Below are positions 20,962 to 29,129 of a stretch of DNA of 64,000 bases, piece by piece. Source of the DNA: Actinoalloteichus_B caeruleus (lineage in GTDB: Bacteria; Actinomycetota; Actinomycetes; Mycobacteriales; Pseudonocardiaceae). The stretch is from assembly GCF_000718005.1 (NCBI RefSeq), contig NZ_JODV01000023.1, one strand, 5' to 3'. Made by a program: the position numbers and the translations under genes. The notes under the pieces were generated by a model that was not told where the DNA came from, searched no databases, and was given only the letters and a program-made list of their open reading frames with translations. Numbering within the stretch: position 1 is the first letter of the stretch; every line of letters starts with the position of its first letter.

Positions 20962-21951
20962 GTGGGTGGTGCTGTGTTGGAGGTGGACAACCTCACCCGA
21001 CGGTTCGGTGCCGTCGTCGCGAACGACGGGATCGGACTGCGGGTGCGGCCCGGGGAGGTGGTCGGGCTGCTGGGTCACAACGGCGCGGGCAAGACGACAC
21101 TGGTCTCGCAGGTGGTCGGACTGCTGCGACCCGAGGACGGCTCGATCAGGGTCGCGGGCACCGACGCCGTCGCCGAACCGGCGACAGCCCGCCGGGCGGT
21201 GGCGCTCCAACCCCAGGCCCAGGCGCCGTTGGACGGGCTCACCCCGAAGATGGCGATCGAGATCGCCGGCCGGCTCAGGGGCATGTCCCGCGCCGACGCG
21301 CGAGCCGGCGCACGCGCGCTGGCCGACGAGCTGGACATCGGCGAGTGGTTCGACCGTCCAGCGACCCCTGACGGCGGCGGCCTGTCAGGCGGTGTCCGCC
21401 GCCTCACCGCGTTCGCCATGGCAGCCGTCGCGCCGGTGCCGCTGATCGTCCTCGACGAGCCGACCAACGACGTCGACGCGGCACGGCGTCGCCGCCTGTG
21501 GAAGGTGGTGCGCCGCCTCGGCGACGAAGGGGCGGGCGTGCTGCTCGTCACCCACAACGTCACCGAGGCGGAGCGGGTGGTCGACGCCCTGGTCATCCTC
21601 GACCACGGCAGGGTCGTCGCCGCCGGTTCACCGAGCCGACTCCGGGGATCGAGCGACGCCGACCTCCAGCTCGAACTCTCGCTCCACCCGGACGGTGAGG
21701 ACCCCTCCGAGTCCCTCGCCCAGGCACCGATCCCGATCAACCGGCGGGTCCGAGTCGGACGCCGGGTGCTCCTGACCCTCGCCGCCGTCGACGCCGAGGC
21801 GGCCGTCGCGTGGGCCACGGCACTGCGGAGAACCGAACGGATCGACGGCTACTCCCTGGCCCCGGCCACCCTCGAAGACGCCTACCTCGCCGCCACGTCG
21901 AGTGCCAACACGAACACGACGACACGTACGGAAGATGCCGCTGATGTCTGA
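20962..21951 (+). CDS. ABC transporter ATP-binding protein
   Basis: ATPase subunit of a two-gene exporter, 329 aa. GTG at 20962 is preferred because GAAGGG lies about 9 nt upstream; an in-frame GTG at 20953 is too close to it. Walker A is GHNGAGKTTL, the signature is LSGGVRR, Walker B is LIVLDEPTNDVD, and the switch region is VLLVTHN. The C-terminal 90 residues form the extra domain typical of drug- or lipid-exporter ATPases of the DrrA/CcmA type. It overlaps the permease start. The divergent TetR gene probably controls it. Confidence 0.9.
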   Translation: MGGAVLEVDNLTRRFGAVVANDGIGLRVRPGEVVGLLGHNGAGKTTLVSQVVGLLRPEDGSIRVAGTDAVAEPATARRAVALQPQAQAPLDGLTPKMAIEIAGRLRGMSRADARAGARALADELDIGEWFDRPATPDGGGLSGGVRRLTAFAMAAVAPVPLIVLDEPTNDVDAARRRRLWKVVRRLGDEGAGVLLVTHNVTEAERVVDALVILDHGRVVAAGSPSRLRGSSDADLQLELSLHPDGEDPSESLAQAPIPINRRVRVGRRVLLTLAAVDAEAAVAWATALRRTERIDGYSLAPATLEDAYLAATSSANTNTTTRTEDAADV

Positions 21952-22741
21952 GCAGAGCACCCTCTCGCCACCAGCACCCAGGTCCGCCGGGGTACCGCCG
22001 CGCAGCGGGATCTGGTTGAGCTACGGAAACCTGTTGCGCTGGATGATGGCCCAGACCGGCGCCATGCTCCCGTTCGTCATCGTCGTCCAGGCGCTGCTCG
22101 CGGCCGGGATCATCATCGGGTTCGGCTTCGTCATCCCCGACATCGACACCTCGTCGGCCCAGTTCCTCTCCACCGGCACGCCCACCGTGCTCCTGATGTT
22201 CATCGGGCTCGTCATGGTGCCCCACAGCGTGGCCCAGGCACGCACCACCGGCACGTTCACCTACCTCCGGTCGCTGCCGGTGCCTCGGCCGCTGCTCCTC
22301 ATGGCCGACCTGGCGATCTGGCTCCTCGTCGCCCTGCCCAGCGTCGCCGTCGCCGTGGTTGTGGCGCACCTGCGTTACGGATTCGGCTACTCCTTCGACT
22401 GGCCTGTCCTCCTGACCGCGTCCATCCTCGCCGCGGTCACCGCCACCGCGGTCGGCTATGCGATCGCCGTGTCCCTGCCGCCGCTCATCACGCAGCTCGT
22501 CACCCAGGTACTGGTGTTCTTCGTGATGCTCTTCTCGCCGGTCACCTTCCCGGCGAGTCAGCTCCCGACCTGGTTCCAGGCAGTCCACGACGTGCTTCCG
22601 TTCAGGGCGGGCGCTGACCTGCTCCGTGCGGGACTGCTCGCCGACACCTACACCGCGAGCTGGCGCGACCTCGTCGTCCTCCTCGCCTGGTGCGCCCTCG
22701 GAGTCGCCGTCGGTATCCGCGCGCTGACCCGCCGGAACTGA
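21944..22741 (+). CDS. ABC-2 type permease
   Basis: Membrane subunit of the exporter, 265 aa. The ATG at 21944 lies 9 nt after CGGAAG and overlaps the ATPase stop by 8 bp, so translation is probably coupled. It has six hydrophobic segments (for example MLPFVIVVQALLAAGIIIGF, TVLLMFIGLVMVPHSVA, PVLLTASILAAVTATAVGY, LVTQVLVFFVMLFSPVTFP) with the ABC-2 hallmark FSPVTFPASQLP before the last pair. It probably exports a drug-like or lipid substrate. Confidence 0.88.
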   Translation: MSEQSTLSPPAPRSAGVPPRSGIWLSYGNLLRWMMAQTGAMLPFVIVVQALLAAGIIIGFGFVIPDIDTSSAQFLSTGTPTVLLMFIGLVMVPHSVAQARTTGTFTYLRSLPVPRPLLLMADLAIWLLVALPSVAVAVVVAHLRYGFGYSFDWPVLLTASILAAVTATAVGYAIAVSLPPLITQLVTQVLVFFVMLFSPVTFPASQLPTWFQAVHDVLPFRAGADLLRAGLLADTYTASWRDLVVLLAWCALGVAVGIRALTRRN

Positions 22742-23217
22742 CGATCCTCATCCTCCACGGGGCCTGTTCGCCCTTGAGGCCGTGGACTAGGGCGCTGCTG
22801 GTTCGCCTCCCGTGGGACGTTCTCGATGTCCGCCCTCCGAAGGGAACTCGGCCGGCGGCGGACACGAGGGCAGCGCCGTCCGTCGCCGACGAATGGGTGG
22901 GCTTCCTCGGGTGGCCCTCGGCGAGGTTCGCCGGCGGCGTCCCTTCCGTGGGCGGGGGTGTCGTCCTCGTCCCTGGTCGTCGCCCTGTCCGCCACAGCCT
23001 GAGCCTCGCCCAATTCACCCCGAGGTGCCGCGCAGTTCCGCCCGCGCGGCAGAAGCGAGGACCACCCCCTGAGGCGGTAAGGCGCGGCCGCAGTTCCGGA
23101 CAGGAGGACGCGCGGCGGCATGCGTCCGCGCGTCCTCCAGAACCACCACCGTCCCGCCTCGGGGTGGAGCGGAAACCAGCGAACGGCCCGTACATATCAA
23201 CGCGTATCGTTCTGTTC
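22742..23217. other. Intergenic stretch
   Basis: About 475 bp without a recognisable gene. A hairpin with a small bulge (CCACGGGGCCT ... AGGCCGTGG, about 22756-22785) soon after the permease stop may terminate the exporter operon. The last 30 bp hold the promoter of the next gene. Confidence 0.4.
23193..23217 (+). promoter_or_regulatory. Possible operator and leaderless promoter of the ArsR-type gene
   Basis: ACATATCAACGCGTATCG (23192-23209) is AT-rich for this genome and partly dyad-symmetric (ATATCA/TATCG). A -10-like TATCGT (23205-23210) would start transcription at or near the GTG start, so the mRNA may be leaderless. Position and shape fit an ArsR/SmtB auto-regulatory site, but no consensus was matched. 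Confidence 0.4.
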
Positions 23218-23631
23218 GTGGCTGAGGACCGTGACTCCTGCGAGCTGTTGTGCCTGGACCTGCCGCACGCCGAGGCGATCCGCGCGGATCTGCCGGGTCT
23301 CGACGAGGTCGAACCCGCGGCCGCCGTGGCCCGTGCTCTGGGCGATCCCACCAGGCTCCGGATCGCGGCCGCATTCCGCGAGGGCGGCGAACTCTGCGTC
23401 TGCGACGCCTCCTGGATCGTCGGCCACGCCAGGAACCTGGTGTCCCACCACCTGCGGCAGTTGAAGTCCGTCGGCCTCGTGTCGTCCCGCCGGGACGGGA
23501 AGCTCGTGATGTACCGGCTCACGGAACGCGGGCACACCCTGGTCGGAATCATCCTGGGAGCCGAGCCCCCAGCGCCGGCCGAGACCACGGCCTCCGCGAG
23601 AACGGGCGTGTCGCCGCACGTCGGCGGGTGA
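23218..23631 (+). CDS. ArsR/SmtB-family metal sensor (CmtR-like)
   Basis: A 137-aa winged-helix repressor. The conserved protein begins at GTG 23218 (VAEDRDSCELLCLDLPHAE); the much longer open frame upstream is low-complexity. It keeps the DNA-recognition region CVCDASWIVGHARNLVSHHLRQL and the wing SRRDGKLVMYRL. Cysteines at the N-terminus (SCELLC) and in GGELCVCD match the pattern of cadmium/lead sensors such as CmtR. No metal pump is adjacent, so the regulated target is elsewhere or is the gene itself. Confidence 0.85.
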   Translation: MAEDRDSCELLCLDLPHAEAIRADLPGLDEVEPAAAVARALGDPTRLRIAAAFREGGELCVCDASWIVGHARNLVSHHLRQLKSVGLVSSRRDGKLVMYRLTERGHTLVGIILGAEPPAPAETTASARTGVSPHVGG

Positions 23632-24002
23632 CGGAGGCCGACCAGGTCAGTTGAGCCGCCCGACCACGAGCCGCGTGGTGACGAGCCGCGTGGCCGCTCG
23701 ATCGCCGAGTGAGGCTCCCGCGCCCAGCCCGACCTCCTACCTGCTGGCGACTGAGGGCGACACCTACCGAGGCCGTGCCTCCTGGACGGGATGTTTCATG
23801 CCGGCGGAGGGGGACCGCCCGGGACGTGGTGGTGACCTGATCGGCTGCCAGGTCCTCCTTCGGGAGTTGACGCGGCGACCAGCGGTCGGTGCGCGCCGAT
23901 GACCGGCATACTGAGTGCCGGAGGCGTGCGGTGCCGATCAACGCTTCGAGAGAAGTGAATGAAAAAGGGGCAAGTGCTCCGCGATACCGCAGGTCAGGAA
24001 GT
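23632..24002 (+). other. Leader region of CRISPR array 2 and gene-free stretch
   Basis: No gene is evident. The last 65 bases before the first repeat are AT-rich (AAGTGAATGAAAAAGGGG) and end GATACCGCAGGTCAGGAAGT, the place and style of a type I-E leader. The polarity agrees with the decayed repeat at the far end of the array. Confidence 0.55.
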
Positions 24003-24329
24003 GTCCTCCCCGCGCACGCGGGGCTGTTCCCGGGTACGACGTCGACACCCTCATGAGGGAATCGGTCCTCCCCGCGCACGCGGGGCTGTTCCCCGGGTTG
24101 TAAACCTTGGCGCCCCCTTCGTCTGGTCCTCCCCGCGCACGCGGGGCTGTTCCCAGGACGCCGTCCTCACGGATGCCCGCGCGGACGTCCTCCCGCGCAC
24201 GCGGGGCTGTTCCGCCGCCGGCCAGCCGCCCGGCTTCGAGTGCGGCGTCCTCCCCGCGCACGCGGGGCTGTTCCGGACACCCAGAAGTCCATCGACCAGT
24301 TCGCCGGGGCCTCCCCGCCCGCAGGGCCC
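24003..24329 (+). CRISPR. CRISPR array 2: type I-E-like, five repeats plus one decayed
   Basis: Repeats of 28 nt start at 24003, 24065, 24126, 24187 and 24247. They begin GTCCTCCCCGC, contain the GC-rich stem CCCCGCG-CA-CGCGGGG and end CTGTTCC. The copy at 24187 lacks one C (27 nt). Spacers are 33-34 nt. A degenerate sixth repeat (GGCCTCCCCGC onward, 24308-24329) follows a fifth 33-nt spacer. Repeat sequence and spacer length match actinobacterial type I-E arrays. The leader is on the left, so transcription is rightward. No cas genes lie nearby. Confidence 0.93.
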
Positions 24330-24463
24330 AGGCCCTCTACAGGGGACTCCCTCGCCAGCGCAAGTGGGGCGGAGAGGGGCACCAGTGGGCGTCCAGCGGG
24401 CCTCCCAAACAGTGCCTGACCTCGTGATTGTCCGCCGGGGTCGCACTGCGATGAGCTGGTCCC

Positions 24464-25435
24464 ATGCCCCTACGACACTGTCTGCTCGCCCTGTCCGTCG
24501 CGGTGGTGTGGGGGCTGAACTTCGTCGCCATCAGCGCCTCGTTGGAGCACTTCCCGCCGATGTTCCTGGTGGCGTTGCGGTTCGCGGTGGTCGCCATCCC
24601 GACCGTCCTGTTCGTCCCCGCCCCTGGCGTCCCCCTGCGGTGGTTGCTCGGTTACGGCTGCGGGTTCGGCATCGTGCAGTTCCTCTTCCTCTTCTGGGGC
24701 ATGGCCGTGGGCATGCCGACAGGTCTGGCGTCGCTGGTGCTCCAGTCCTCCGCGCCCTTCACCGTGCTGCTCGGAGCGACGGTGCTGCGAGAACGGATCA
24801 GCGCCCGCCAGCTGGCCGGCATCCTCGTCGGCGTGGGAGGGCTGGCGGTGGTGGGTTGGTACCGGGCCGAGACCGCCAGCGTCGTCCCCTTCCTGCTCAC
24901 GGTGGCGGGCGCTTTCGGTTGGGCGGTGGGCAACATCTGTGGCCGGTTGGCGAAGCCGAGCAGCCCGGTTCGGCTGATGCTGTGGATGTGCGTGGTGCCG
25001 CCGCTGCCCATGTTCGCCCTGGCGTTCGTGGTCGAGGGCCCGACCCGAATCGGAGTCTCCCTCAGCACCCTCGGCGCGCCCGGTGCGTGGGCGGCGTTGC
25101 TCGGGCTGGCCTACACGGTGCTCATCGCGGGAGTTCTCGGCTCCGGTGCCTGGACCTGGTTGTTGGCCCGGCACCCGGCCGGTGTGGTCGCGCCGTTCTC
25201 GATGCTGGCGCCGGTGGTCGGGATGACGGCGGCCTGGCTTGTCCTGCGGGAGACCGTCGCCGCGTGGGAACTGCTCGGCGGGCTCCTGATCGTCGGCGGG
25301 GTACTGCTCGGGTGCGTGGGCCGGCAGGGAACCGGCACGCGCTTGCCGCGGGTCGCGCCGCCGGGGGCGCCGGAGCCGTCAGAAGCTCGAGTCGCGGGGA
25401 ACGGTCGACTGGTGAATCCGCGCCCGCCCGGATGA
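24464..25435 (+). CDS. EamA/DMT-superfamily permease
   Basis: Inner-membrane transporter of 323 aa with about ten transmembrane helices in two EamA repeats. The first repeat begins LLALSVAVVWGLNFVAI; the second begins in TVAGAFGWAVGNICGRL and includes LAYTVLIAGVLGSGAWTWLL and the typical LAPVVGMTAAWLVLRE. The last 45 residues are hydrophilic. It is probably an exporter of amino acids or small metabolites; the substrate cannot be read from sequence. ATG 24464 opens directly on the first helix. No strong ribosome site is seen. Upstream is the trailer end of CRISPR array 2. Confidence 0.88.
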   Translation: MPLRHCLLALSVAVVWGLNFVAISASLEHFPPMFLVALRFAVVAIPTVLFVPAPGVPLRWLLGYGCGFGIVQFLFLFWGMAVGMPTGLASLVLQSSAPFTVLLGATVLRERISARQLAGILVGVGGLAVVGWYRAETASVVPFLLTVAGAFGWAVGNICGRLAKPSSPVRLMLWMCVVPPLPMFALAFVVEGPTRIGVSLSTLGAPGAWAALLGLAYTVLIAGVLGSGAWTWLLARHPAGVVAPFSMLAPVVGMTAAWLVLRETVAAWELLGGLLIVGGVLLGCVGRQGTGTRLPRVAPPGAPEPSEARVAGNGRLVNPRPPG

Positions 25436-25873
25436 GTCCGACCGTGGCTCGGGACCCGGGCCCGCTCAGTCGCTCGCGGGCAGAACGATAGTGACCAGTG
25501 GCTTGGTGGGGGTGTCACGAGTTCTGGCGAATGGTCGAGCAGGGCTCCGCTCGGCTGGAGCAGGGCGCGTTGTCGTACCGAAACGGGCTCCATTCGGGCG
25601 AGGGCCGGAATTCCACGCCCGAATGGCTCAATCGCGGGTCATCGAGTCAGCCGCCACGCAGGGCGGAACCGGAAACCGGTGTTCGGTTCGGGACGCTGAT
25701 CAGGCTTCCCGGCGGTTCCTCCAGCGCGGGAATCTTCGCGGTGCGAGCGAGCTACGCCGTTGGTGTGATGGGAAGCCACGGTTGGCGGCATCGGCCGACC
25801 CAAGTGCTCTTACCTGCGGTAACCGGGCACTGTGCTGTGGTGAGGGGTACGAGTGCCCCGGGGGGAGGGTGTG
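25436..25873. other. Gene-free stretch upstream of the coiled-coil ATPase
   Basis: No gene was recognised. The stretch holds a long inverted repeat at 25590-25626 (listed separately). Sequence nearer the ATPase start (ACCTGCGGTAACCGGG, 25812-25827) may belong to its promoter. Confidence 0.4.
25590..25626. repeat. Perfect 10-bp inverted repeat around a GGAATTCC core
   Basis: CCATTCGGGC (25590-25599) and GCCCGAATGG (25617-25626) are perfect complements around 17 bases that contain GGAATTCC. It lies about 155 bp after the DMT stop and 250 bp before the ATPase. It could be a terminator or a protein-binding site. Confidence 0.6.
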
Positions 25874-27853
25874 GTGAGCGGAAGACTTCGCATCCAGTGG
25901 CTGCGAATCCGGGTTGGTCAGAAAACCTGGCAGCAGCGGTACGACCTTGACGGGTCGCTCGTGGCCGTGGTCGGCCCGATCGACCGGGGCAAGACGTCGA
26001 TGATTGAGTGCGTGGACTTCCTGTTCGGGCGGACGGTCCAGTTCCGGGGGGCGGTGGACCAGCGGTTGCGCGCGGTGCAGGCACAAATCCAGATCGGGGA
26101 CGGTACCTACCGCGTCACCCGGGATCGGGATCACCCGGGGACGGTGTTGGTGGAGGAAGCCGACGGTACCCCCGTGGGCCATTTCCCGTTGCGGTCGCAG
26201 GACGAGAAGCCGTCGTGGTCGACGTGGCTGTTGATGCGGCTCGGCCTGGACGAGATGTTCGCCTCGGTCCGGCTGCCCGGGGACAGGCGGCTCAGCTTCG
26301 CCGAGGACCTGTTGCCCTATCTGCACATTCGGCAGGAGGACATCGACCGGTTCGTCGTGCGGCCGCCATCGCGGACAACCCCACGGCTCGCGGTGTTCAA
26401 GCTGCTCCTGCACCTCACCACCCCGGAAACGGAACGGCTGGCCGGCGCGATCACCGACACGAGGAACCGCATCACGCTCCAGCGGCGCAAGGCGCGGGAC
26501 CTCGCGCGGTTCCTCAGGTCCTCGGACGCCACCAGCGAGAAGGCCCTTGACGCTGAGCTCGTGACGCTGCGGGAACGTGAACGCGAGGCGCGGGACGTGG
26601 TGGCACGGTTGCGGGCGGCGGCGAACGCGTCCGCCACGCACATGGCGCACCTCCACCGCCAGGTCGACGAGGCCCGGGCCCGCCTGAGCGAGGCCGAGGA
26701 CACCGTGGAGCGAGATCACCGGCGCCATCAGGAGGCGCGCTCCAAGGTCAAGGCCCTGCGGGACTCGTTGTCACATGTGGACGCGGTCGAGGACGTCGAG
26801 CCGTGCGAGCGCGAGCAGCTGACCTACGCGTTCGACGCCTGCCCCGCCTGCCGCCAGGGTCTGGGCGAGCGGGTGGTCCCTCCCGGGCACTGCGGCGTCT
26901 GCGTCCTGCCGCTGCCGGGTGCCGCCGTGGAGGCGGAGAGGGCGCGCCTGCGGACGATGGAGGAGGCGGCGTCGACGGCGTTGGCCACGGCGGACCAGGA
27001 GCTGCGCGGCAGCGGCGAGGTGGTGCGGCGGGCCAGGGCGGACCTCGACACCGCACGCCAGCGGGTCGACCAGCACCTCGCCGCGTCGACGTCGCCGCAC
27101 GTGGACGCCATCGCGGCGGCCACCGGCGAACTGGCAGCGCTCAGCGCCCAGATCAGCGCGTTGACGAGGCTGCGGGCGCCGCACGACCAGCTGAGACGGC
27201 TGGAGCGTGACACCGAGCGAGACGCGCGGAAACTGAAGGAGATGAGGGAGCGCCACCTTCAACTGTCGGCCCAGCTGGTGCGCCCCGGGGACGCGTTGGA
27301 ACGGCTCAACTCCCTGTTCCGCCAGATCGTGCACGCGTTCGACCTGCCGTGGGCCACCGGTCGTGCCCGCCTGGACCCGGAAACGTGGACACCGTTGGTG
27401 GACGACCAGGACTTCGGGCAGCGGGGCGGTGGATCACGCACCGCGGTGTCCGTGGCCTACAGCCTGGCGCTGCTGTTGTACGCGTTGGAGCAACCCGCCG
27501 ACTTCCACCTCCCGCACCTGCTGATCCTGGACTCCCCGCAGAAGAACCTCGGCCGCAACTCACATGACCAGGCGCTCGCGGCTCGCATGTACAGGTGGAT
27601 GGCCGACTACCTCCAGGACCGCGCGGCGGCGCTCAGCGGCACCACGAGCGGACAGCGGTACCGCGACTTCCAGTTGGTCATCGTCGACAACGCCATCCCC
27701 GCTGAGGTGCGGGACAGCTTCCGGCCCACCGTCACCTTCGACGAGGACACCGGCTTCGTCCGCGAGCTGGAACACCCGCACGGGCCCCCACTGCCCGCCG
27801 AACAGTTGAGGTTCGGCGACGACGTGGAAACCGAGCTCGGCTCGACCGCCTGA
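25874..27853 (+). CDS. SMC/Rad50-like coiled-coil ATPase with zinc motif
   Basis: A 659-aa ATPase of the SMC/RecN/SbcC type. GTG 25874 follows GGGGGGAGG by about 6 nt; the neighbouring GTG 25871 is possible. Walker A is GPIDRGKTS (residues 34-42). A first coiled coil spans about 220-310. Two CxxC pairs, CPAC (323-326) and CGVC (340-343), form a zinc site at the turn, and a second coiled coil covers about 350-480. The C-terminal ATPase half has GGGSRTAVSVAYSLALLLYAL (signature region) and Walker B LLILDSPQKN. No nuclease partner is adjacent. Related stand-alone ATPases occur in DNA repair and phage defence; the role here is unknown. The C-terminal catalytic glutamate usual after Walker B Asp is Ser-Pro-Gln, as in several bacterial defence-type ATPases. 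Confidence 0.8.
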   Translation: MSGRLRIQWLRIRVGQKTWQQRYDLDGSLVAVVGPIDRGKTSMIECVDFLFGRTVQFRGAVDQRLRAVQAQIQIGDGTYRVTRDRDHPGTVLVEEADGTPVGHFPLRSQDEKPSWSTWLLMRLGLDEMFASVRLPGDRRLSFAEDLLPYLHIRQEDIDRFVVRPPSRTTPRLAVFKLLLHLTTPETERLAGAITDTRNRITLQRRKARDLARFLRSSDATSEKALDAELVTLREREREARDVVARLRAAANASATHMAHLHRQVDEARARLSEAEDTVERDHRRHQEARSKVKALRDSLSHVDAVEDVEPCEREQLTYAFDACPACRQGLGERVVPPGHCGVCVLPLPGAAVEAERARLRTMEEAASTALATADQELRGSGEVVRRARADLDTARQRVDQHLAASTSPHVDAIAAATGELAALSAQISALTRLRAPHDQLRRLERDTERDARKLKEMRERHLQLSAQLVRPGDALERLNSLFRQIVHAFDLPWATGRARLDPETWTPLVDDQDFGQRGGGSRTAVSVAYSLALLLYALEQPADFHLPHLLILDSPQKNLGRNSHDQALAARMYRWMADYLQDRAAALSGTTSGQRYRDFQLVIVDNAIPAEVRDSFRPTVTFDEDTGFVRELEHPHGPPLPAEQLRFGDDVETELGSTA

Positions 27854-28107
27854 GCGGCCGGGGCTCTCCGGGATCATCGACGCGGGGTTGGACGGTCCGG
27901 GGCGTGGAAGGGAGTGGGCCAGCCAGGCCGCAGGACAGTGTCGACGGGAGTGCGACCACCTCACCGGGCCATACCCGTCCGCTGGAACGGTGCTCCCGCC
28001 CCGCTCGGTGCCACTGCTGTCCTGCGCGCGGCGTGCCGTGCCCTGGGAGGGGACGAGAGCGGGGACGAGCCGGTCGCCCGGTCGGCGCGTACGAGGATTC
28101 CCGGCCG

Positions 28108-29067
28108 TCATCCCTGTCCGCCGCCGGCGAGCCGGGCGCCGAAGCGCTGGCACTGCTCGCGCATCGAGGCGGGTTCCTCGATGGTGAAGTCCGCGTCGAC
28201 GAGCGCGATGTTCAGGACCAGCCACTGCCACGACTCGGGCATGAGCACGATGCGGGTGCGGTCGGCGTCGAGCGGCGTGAGCTCGGTGTACTGGTGGCGC
28301 AGGGCGTCCGCGACCTTCGCGATCGGGGCTTCGATCGTGACCACCACCCGCTGCCGGGCGCGGGTCACGGCCTGCCGCACTTGTTCCACGCCTCCCCCGG
28401 CGGGCAGGGGGCGAGGGCGGAAGCTCCGGCCCGCGTCCCTGGCGTCGGAGATTCGGTCGACCCGGAAGACACGCCAGTCCTCGGGGCCCAGGTCCCAGGC
28501 CAGCAGGTACCAGCGGTGGAGCAGGTGCACCTGCCGGTGGGGTTCGACGCGACGGCTGCTGGTGGTCCCGCGCGCGGTCGTGTAGTCGAAGGCGACGACG
28601 TGGGAGCGTTGGATGGCGGTGCCGAGGGTGCTCAGCGTCTCCGTGCTGGTGCTCGGCGCGGCGGTCTGGTCGGTTTCCAGGCTGGCCCGCAGGGCGGCGA
28701 CGCGGGGGCGGAGCCGGGCTGGCAGGTACTGGTCGACCTTGCCGTAGGCGCTGGTGGCGGCCGCGTCGAGGCTGCCCTGTTCGGCGCTGCCGGTGGCGGC
28801 GAGGGCGGCGAGCGCGAGGAGGGTGGCGGCGGCCTCGTCGTCGTCCAACAGGAGCGGGGGCATCGAGTTCCCGGTGGCCAGCCGGTAGTAGCCGCCGGGG
28901 CCGGGCTGGGTTTCGACGGGGTAGCCGTACCCGCGGAGGCGGTCGATGTCGCGGCGGAGGGTGCGGGGGCTGACGTCGAGGTGTCGGGCGAGTTCCCCGC
29001 CGGTGAAGGCCCTGCCCGTCTGGAGGGCGGCCAGCAGGGCGAGGGAACGCTGGGTCACGTCGGCCAT
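28108..29067 (-). CDS. WYL-domain transcriptional regulator
   Basis: A 319-aa helix-turn-helix regulator. The ATG at 29065-29067 (MADVTQRSL) is preferred over an upstream start with no domain support. Residues 1-60 form an HTH_11-type winged helix (GGELARHLDVSPRTLRRDI). The WYL core follows at about 150-230 (VEPHRQVHLLHRWYLLAWDL, then WRVFRVDRISD), and a C-terminal WCX region completes it. WYL domains sense nucleic acid or nucleotide ligands. It is divergent from the UvrA-like gene with 62 bp between, so it probably controls that gene. Confidence 0.9.
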   Translation of the reverse strand: MADVTQRSLALLAALQTGRAFTGGELARHLDVSPRTLRRDIDRLRGYGYPVETQPGPGGYYRLATGNSMPPLLLDDDEAAATLLALAALAATGSAEQGSLDAAATSAYGKVDQYLPARLRPRVAALRASLETDQTAAPSTSTETLSTLGTAIQRSHVVAFDYTTARGTTSSRRVEPHRQVHLLHRWYLLAWDLGPEDWRVFRVDRISDARDAGRSFRPRPLPAGGGVEQVRQAVTRARQRVVVTIEAPIAKVADALRHQYTELTPLDADRTRIVLMPESWQWLVLNIALVDADFTIEEPASMREQCQRFGARLAGGGQG

Positions 29068-29129
29068 GCGCCCATTCTCGAGCGAATCGCGGTCAGAATC
29101 CGGCCACATCTGCTCGTACGGTCTCCCGC

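Noticed and set aside
22690..23217. The 176-codon N-terminal extension of the ArsR-type gene
   Set aside because: The extension is Pro/Arg-rich and outside the family; the family start coincides with GTG 23218 just after a promoter-like sequence.
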